This document shows, piece by piece, positions 35,619-38,483 of a stretch of DNA of 38,483 bases; position 1 is the stretch's first letter, and each line of letters starts with the position of its first letter. A program made the position numbers and the translations under genes. Below the pieces are notes generated by a model. The model was not told the DNA's origin. It was given only the letters and a program-made list of their open reading frames with translations, and ran no database searches. The DNA is taken from the NCBI RefSeq assembly GCF_900185595.1, contig NZ_FYBH01000164.1, positions 1 to 38,483 of the forward strand, in the 5' to 3' direction. The stretch is from Calothrix rhizosoleniae SC01 (GTDB lineage Bacteria; Cyanobacteriota; Cyanobacteriia; Cyanobacteriales; Nostocaceae).

Positions 35619-36182
35619 ATGATGCTCCCAGAAATAGAACTAGAAATCCGGATAAATTTTTTAGAAACAGCTACTGAGTATCTAAATAATCTGGAAAGCA
35701 TATTGTCAAAAATTAATGCTGAGCCTGAAAATATTCCAGTCAAAATTAATGCAGCATTGCGAATTTTGTATTCTCTTAAAGCTAATGCTGGAATGCTAGG
35801 ATTTGGGATGTTAAGTGATTTATCTCACCATTTAGAGAATGCTTTTCAGATATTACAATGTCGCAAAAATCAGCAAAAAATTGACCTTGACCTGCATAAT
35901 TTATTACTTTCAGCTATTGATTGGTTGCGTCATATTCTAGAATTAATTGCTACAAAATCTCTGATAGATGAACATTGGTTAGCAACATTCTGCTATCCTC
36001 TATTTGAAGAATTATACAAACGTTTGGCTCAGACAGATACAGAAAATATTACTAGTAAACTTACTATTACAACAACTGAAAATATTATACATTTACTTTT
36101 TAAAACAGAAGTAGAAAAAAGTTTGCAATCCCTAGAAAATTCATTAAAAATAAAGACTGCTCCCTGCTGGGACAACTGGTAA
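35619..36182 (+). CDS. Degenerate Hpt-domain protein (CheA-like N-terminal piece, His lost)
   Basis: 187 residues. The first 80 fold like the Hpt domain of cyanobacterial CheA-type kinases: FLETATEYLNNLESILSKI, then RILYSLKANAGMLGFGMLSD, then LSHHLENAFQIL. The phosphorylated His of the R-x-x-H-S-[LI]-K-G motif is Tyr51, and the Gly after Lys is Ala, so it cannot take part in ordinary phosphotransfer. The C-terminal part (VEKSLQSLENSL) enters the region that follows Hpt in the long kinases, then stops at TAA 36180. The next frame starts at once (TAATG overlap) and carries the following piece. The kinase core is absent. Confidence 0.72.
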   Translation: MMLPEIELEIRINFLETATEYLNNLESILSKINAEPENIPVKINAALRILYSLKANAGMLGFGMLSDLSHHLENAFQILQCRKNQQKIDLDLHNLLLSAIDWLRHILELIATKSLIDEHWLATFCYPLFEELYKRLAQTDTENITSKLTITTTENIIHLLFKTEVEKSLQSLENSLKIKTAPCWDNW

Positions 36183-36460
36183 TGACTACAGCGAATGAAT
36201 TTTCTGGATTGGGAGAGATGCTAGAATTGCCAGCTTTTACTCAAATTTGTCAATCTATTAAACAACTATTAGTAAGCGCCAAATCTGAGCAATCAATTAT
36301 ACATATAACTCATTTATCATTACAAGTATGGCGGCGATCGCAATCATTAATACTTGCCCAAAACATGACAGAATTGCCATCAGTAATGCACCAATATTTA
36401 GATACAGAAAGTTCAGATTTTTGCCATAACTACTTAGAAGAAATTAATATACCCCATTAA
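36182..36460 (+). CDS. CheA-like post-Hpt piece, overlapping the Hpt frame
   Basis: 92 residues starting at ATG 36182, which overlaps the TAA of the preceding gene by one base, so it can be translationally coupled. It reads like the second part of a cyanobacterial CheA N-terminal region (FSGLGEMLELPAFTQICQSI, then LSLQVWRRSQSLIL), in which the two pieces are one chain. So the pair is a split and truncated CheA-type N-terminus: frame change plus loss of the kinase, CheW and receiver parts. It ends tail to tail with cobA, overlapping by 17 bases. It may be decayed; expression is uncertain. Confidence 0.6.
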   Translation: MTTANEFSGLGEMLELPAFTQICQSIKQLLVSAKSEQSIIHITHLSLQVWRRSQSLILAQNMTELPSVMHQYLDTESSDFCHNYLEEINIPH

Positions 36461-37244
36461 TACCCCCTTGCTTCAACCAAGCACCGAGAATCGGTTGTAT
36501 ATTCACCACCTTACCAATAACAACGATCGCAGGTGCTTCAAATCCCGTACTCTCCACCTGTGCAACAATTGTCTCCAAGCGACCAATCAGTTCTTCCTGC
36601 TGCGATCGCGTTCCCCAACGTATCATGGCAATGGGAGTATCTAAACTCAAACCAGAGCTGGTTAATTGCTCTACAATATAAGGCAAATTGTGAATTCCCA
36701 TGTAAATCACAATAGTTTCCGAAGCGTGAGCAATTGCTTGCCAATTTACATCTGGACGATATTTACCCGCGCATTCATGCCCAGTGACAAAAGTTACTGA
36801 TGAGCTGTAGGAACGATGGGTTAGAGGTATACCTGCATATGCAGGCGCAGCAATACCAGCAGTAATTCCCGGCACAACCTCCACTGATATACCAGCTGTA
36901 ATTAATTCTTCCATTTCTTCCCCACCGCGACCAAAAATAAATGGATCGCCTCCCTTCAGTCGCACCACAATAGCATGGGTTTGAGCCTTATCCATCATTA
37001 ATTGGGTGGTTTCTGACTGCATCAGAGAATGTCTTCCCCGGCGCTTACCTGCATTAATCTTTTCTGCTTGGGGATTAATCATTGCTAGAATTGGCGGACT
37101 TACCAAAGCATCATAAATTACCACATCCGCACATGCTAATAATCCCTTCCCCTTAAGAGTCATTAACCCCGGATCTCCAGGTCCCGCACCAATTAAATAC
37201 ACCTTACCCAAAAACTTGTCCCTCTTTTGTTGTGTGGGTTTCAT
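36444..37244 (-). CDS. cobA: Uroporphyrinogen-III C-methyltransferase (SUMT)
   Basis: Adds two methyl groups from S-adenosylmethionine to uroporphyrinogen III, giving precorrin-2 for siroheme and cobalamin. 266 residues with the family motifs VYLIGAGPGDPGLMTLKG, the DALVSP turn, VRLKGGDPFIFGRGGEE, VVPGITAGIAAPAYAGIPLT and IVIYMGI. It is the single-domain form (no CysG oxidase/chelatase part). Its start overlaps the end of sirB by 41 bases on the same strand, so the two are co-transcribed and probably translationally coupled. Confidence 0.96.
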   Translation of the reverse strand: MKPTQQKRDKFLGKVYLIGAGPGDPGLMTLKGKGLLACADVVIYDALVSPPILAMINPQAEKINAGKRRGRHSLMQSETTQLMMDKAQTHAIVVRLKGGDPFIFGRGGEEMEELITAGISVEVVPGITAGIAAPAYAGIPLTHRSYSSSVTFVTGHECAGKYRPDVNWQAIAHASETIVIYMGIHNLPYIVEQLTSSGLSLDTPIAMIRWGTRSQQEELIGRLETIVAQVESTGFEAPAIVVIGKVVNIQPILGAWLKQGGINGVY

Positions 37245-38013
37245 TGACGATTACATCCCCAATTAGATCGGCTAAATCTGTGGTAGCTGCCAAAGGTTGA
37301 GCTAACTGCAAATTTACTTCCGGAAACTGTAATTTTAACCCTTCTATGGACTGGGCGATCGCATCTGTGATGCCACCGGGAAAAAAGAAGTATGGTAAAA
37401 TACCAATTTTCTTGTACCCTCTACTGACTAATTCTGGGATACGCTCCCCCAAACTAGGAGCTACAGCCCAATAAGCACTCACCGCACCCAAATCATTAGC
37501 GATCGCTTCAATTTGCTGTAAAGACCCAGGACGACGGCTACCATGAGACAATAAAACCCATACATCCACCTTGTTAATAACCATCTGTTTAGCTACTAAC
37601 CACTTCATAGCGGGTTCTGAACCCAAATATGGCTGCAAATCCAGTTTGATTTCCCCACCTAAAGCTTGTTGCGCTTGACTAACTTCTGTGGGGATATCTT
37701 CCATGACATGTATCCCTGGCAATAAAAATAAAGGTAATATGGTCAGATGGTTACATCCTTGAAGGATAGCCTGTTTGGCAAATATTCTAATTTGTTCATT
37801 TAAAGGCTGAGAAGAAAATTCCAAACAAGCCGTACCTATACATACATCATAAGATATTGTTGCCGGAGTTACACCCGCCACTACTAACTGGAGACTTTTG
37901 TCAAGCAATTTACTTTGTACCCTTTTCTTTACCAAGCCAACTAATGTTTGCATAGCAATTTCTGGGCGTGGATCGCGGCTACCGTGGGATACTAGCAAAT
38001 AAGCAGTTGACAT
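37204..38013 (-). CDS. sirB: Sirohydrochlorin chelatase (SirB/CbiX type)
   Basis: Inserts iron (or cobalt) into sirohydrochlorin. 269 residues made of two CbiX-like halves: the first has SHGSRDPR (His10) and LTILPLFLLPGIHVMEDIP; the second has SHGSRRPG and IGILPYFFFPGGITDAI. The two-halved form of this length is the long CbiX type; siroheme (for sulfite and nitrite reductase) is the likely product given that cobA follows and no other cobalamin genes are near, but a cobalt role is not excluded. A 24-bp element shared with truB lies just upstream. Confidence 0.92.
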   Translation of the reverse strand: MSTAYLLVSHGSRDPRPEIAMQTLVGLVKKRVQSKLLDKSLQLVVAGVTPATISYDVCIGTACLEFSSQPLNEQIRIFAKQAILQGCNHLTILPLFLLPGIHVMEDIPTEVSQAQQALGGEIKLDLQPYLGSEPAMKWLVAKQMVINKVDVWVLLSHGSRRPGSLQQIEAIANDLGAVSAYWAVAPSLGERIPELVSRGYKKIGILPYFFFPGGITDAIAQSIEGLKLQFPEVNLQLAQPLAATTDLADLIGDVIVNETHTTKEGQVFG

Positions 38014-38026
38014 TTCAGTTATAGCT

Positions 38027-38050
38027 CTACGAGCAAGTAATAAGTAATAA
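38027..38050. repeat. 24-bp element shared with 35200-35223
   Basis: CTACGAGCAAGTAATAAGTA followed by ATAA, one base different from the copy upstream of truB. It ends 14 bases from the sirB start codon, so it would lie in the 5' leader or promoter. Confidence 0.65.
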
Positions 38051-38110
38051 GTTTACTGTTCATAGGTTTTATGCTTCAACAACTTTCCTTGGGTTGGGAA
38101 ATTGAACTCT

Positions 38111-38263
38111 ATGGCTAGATGGAGTGCAATTGCTAGGTTCTTTGAGAATTACAAGAAAAATAACCCAGGGAAGAAAGGTTATCCCCGTTTTAAGAAGGAA
38201 CAGACTCATAGTTCTGTTGAATATAAGACTGTCCGTTCGCTCATTTTTGAACCGAAAATTTAA
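38111..38263 (+). pseudogene. TnpB (IS200/IS605 family) internal relic
   Basis: ATG 38111 reads MARWSAIARFFENYKKNNPG then KKGYPRFKKEQTHSSVEYKT, which matches the central N-terminal half of TnpB proteins, after which the frame stops at 38261. In-frame codons before it (PWVGKLNS) also look TnpB-like, with a small deletion. Both the N-terminus and the RuvC nuclease part are missing. The remaining 38264-38483 holds no gene I can support. Confidence 0.72.
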
Positions 38264-38483
38264 TTAAGCCTTACAAAGCTTATGATCTAGGATATGCCGT
38301 CAATTCAGGCATTTTTGGCTCTTACAAGGTTTTAGCCATTTTTATGATTTAGACCTCCCTACGTCTTAAATAGGCGCTTCTGGAGGCTTTTTATTAAAGT
38401 TTCAAATATTACTTCTAAATAACCGCTTACTTAGGAATCGCCTTTTTCCTTTTAAATTAAGGCTTTAATTCAACTTAGAGTTT

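Noticed and set aside
35298-35622. Two opposed short frames between truB and the Hpt-like gene
   Set aside because: They overlap each other and the MITE-like repeat, and neither has a ribosome site or family.

Overview
This 38.5 kb window looks like chromosome of a filamentous, probably heterocyst-forming cyanobacterium (Nostocales type). The evidence is AT-rich DNA with many GCGATCGC (HIP1) octamers, a paired ClpR/ClpP core typical of cyanobacteria, a cyanobacterial-type CheA hybrid kinase, single-domain SUMT and SirB for siroheme, and abundant Uma2, Rpn and TnpB relics. The species cannot be named from what is visible.

Layout. 1-7.4 kb: the C-terminal part of a CheA-like hybrid kinase (it begins before the window), ispG, a CtpB-like S41 peptidase, an orphan ParA ATPase and a lipoprotein. 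7.5-17.9 kb: a peptide export island. It has a C39 peptidase-containing ABC exporter (NHLM ABC1 type), a second ABC exporter without peptidase (NHLM ABC2 type), an HlyD-type adaptor, a TPR protein and four small genes that I read as double-glycine leader peptide precursors. Two of the four are very short (46 and 45 codons of peptide). One holds two leader-core units in tandem. No peptide-modifying enzyme (LanM, YcaO, radical SAM) is visible, so the products may be exported unmodified as bacteriocins or signals. The island is scarred by Uma2 relics and by small copies of ABC-transporter sequence.

18-29 kb: housekeeping genes: ahcY, a nucleoside hydrolase, pepP, two nearly identical tandem Rpn-type genes, a VWA-domain protein, clpR-clpP, a J-domain protein and recR. 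The recR gene has no ATG, GTG or TTG at its expected start; an ACG sits behind a good Shine-Dalgarno sequence. 29-34 kb: accessory DNA with a SLATT-like two-helix membrane protein, a cut-down HigA antitoxin relic, a dienelactone hydrolase, a TspO-related membrane protein, a run of hairpins leading into a TnpB 5' relic, and a complete IS5-type insertion sequence that splits it at a TA target. 34-38.5 kb: truB, a MITE-like inverted repeat, two overlapping ORFs that are the N-terminal part of a CheA-like protein whose Hpt histidine is replaced by tyrosine, the siroheme pair cobA-sirB, and another TnpB relic.

How the genes fit together: in the peptide island the four small precursors carry the same leader pattern (L at -12, L at -7, V or I at -4, small residue pair at -2/-1). 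This is the pattern read by C39 peptidases, and the only such peptidase in the window is in the same island. ABC1, ABC2 and HlyD would form the processing and export route across both membranes. SirB and CobA act in one pathway (siroheme), and ClpR with ClpP forms one mixed protease ring.
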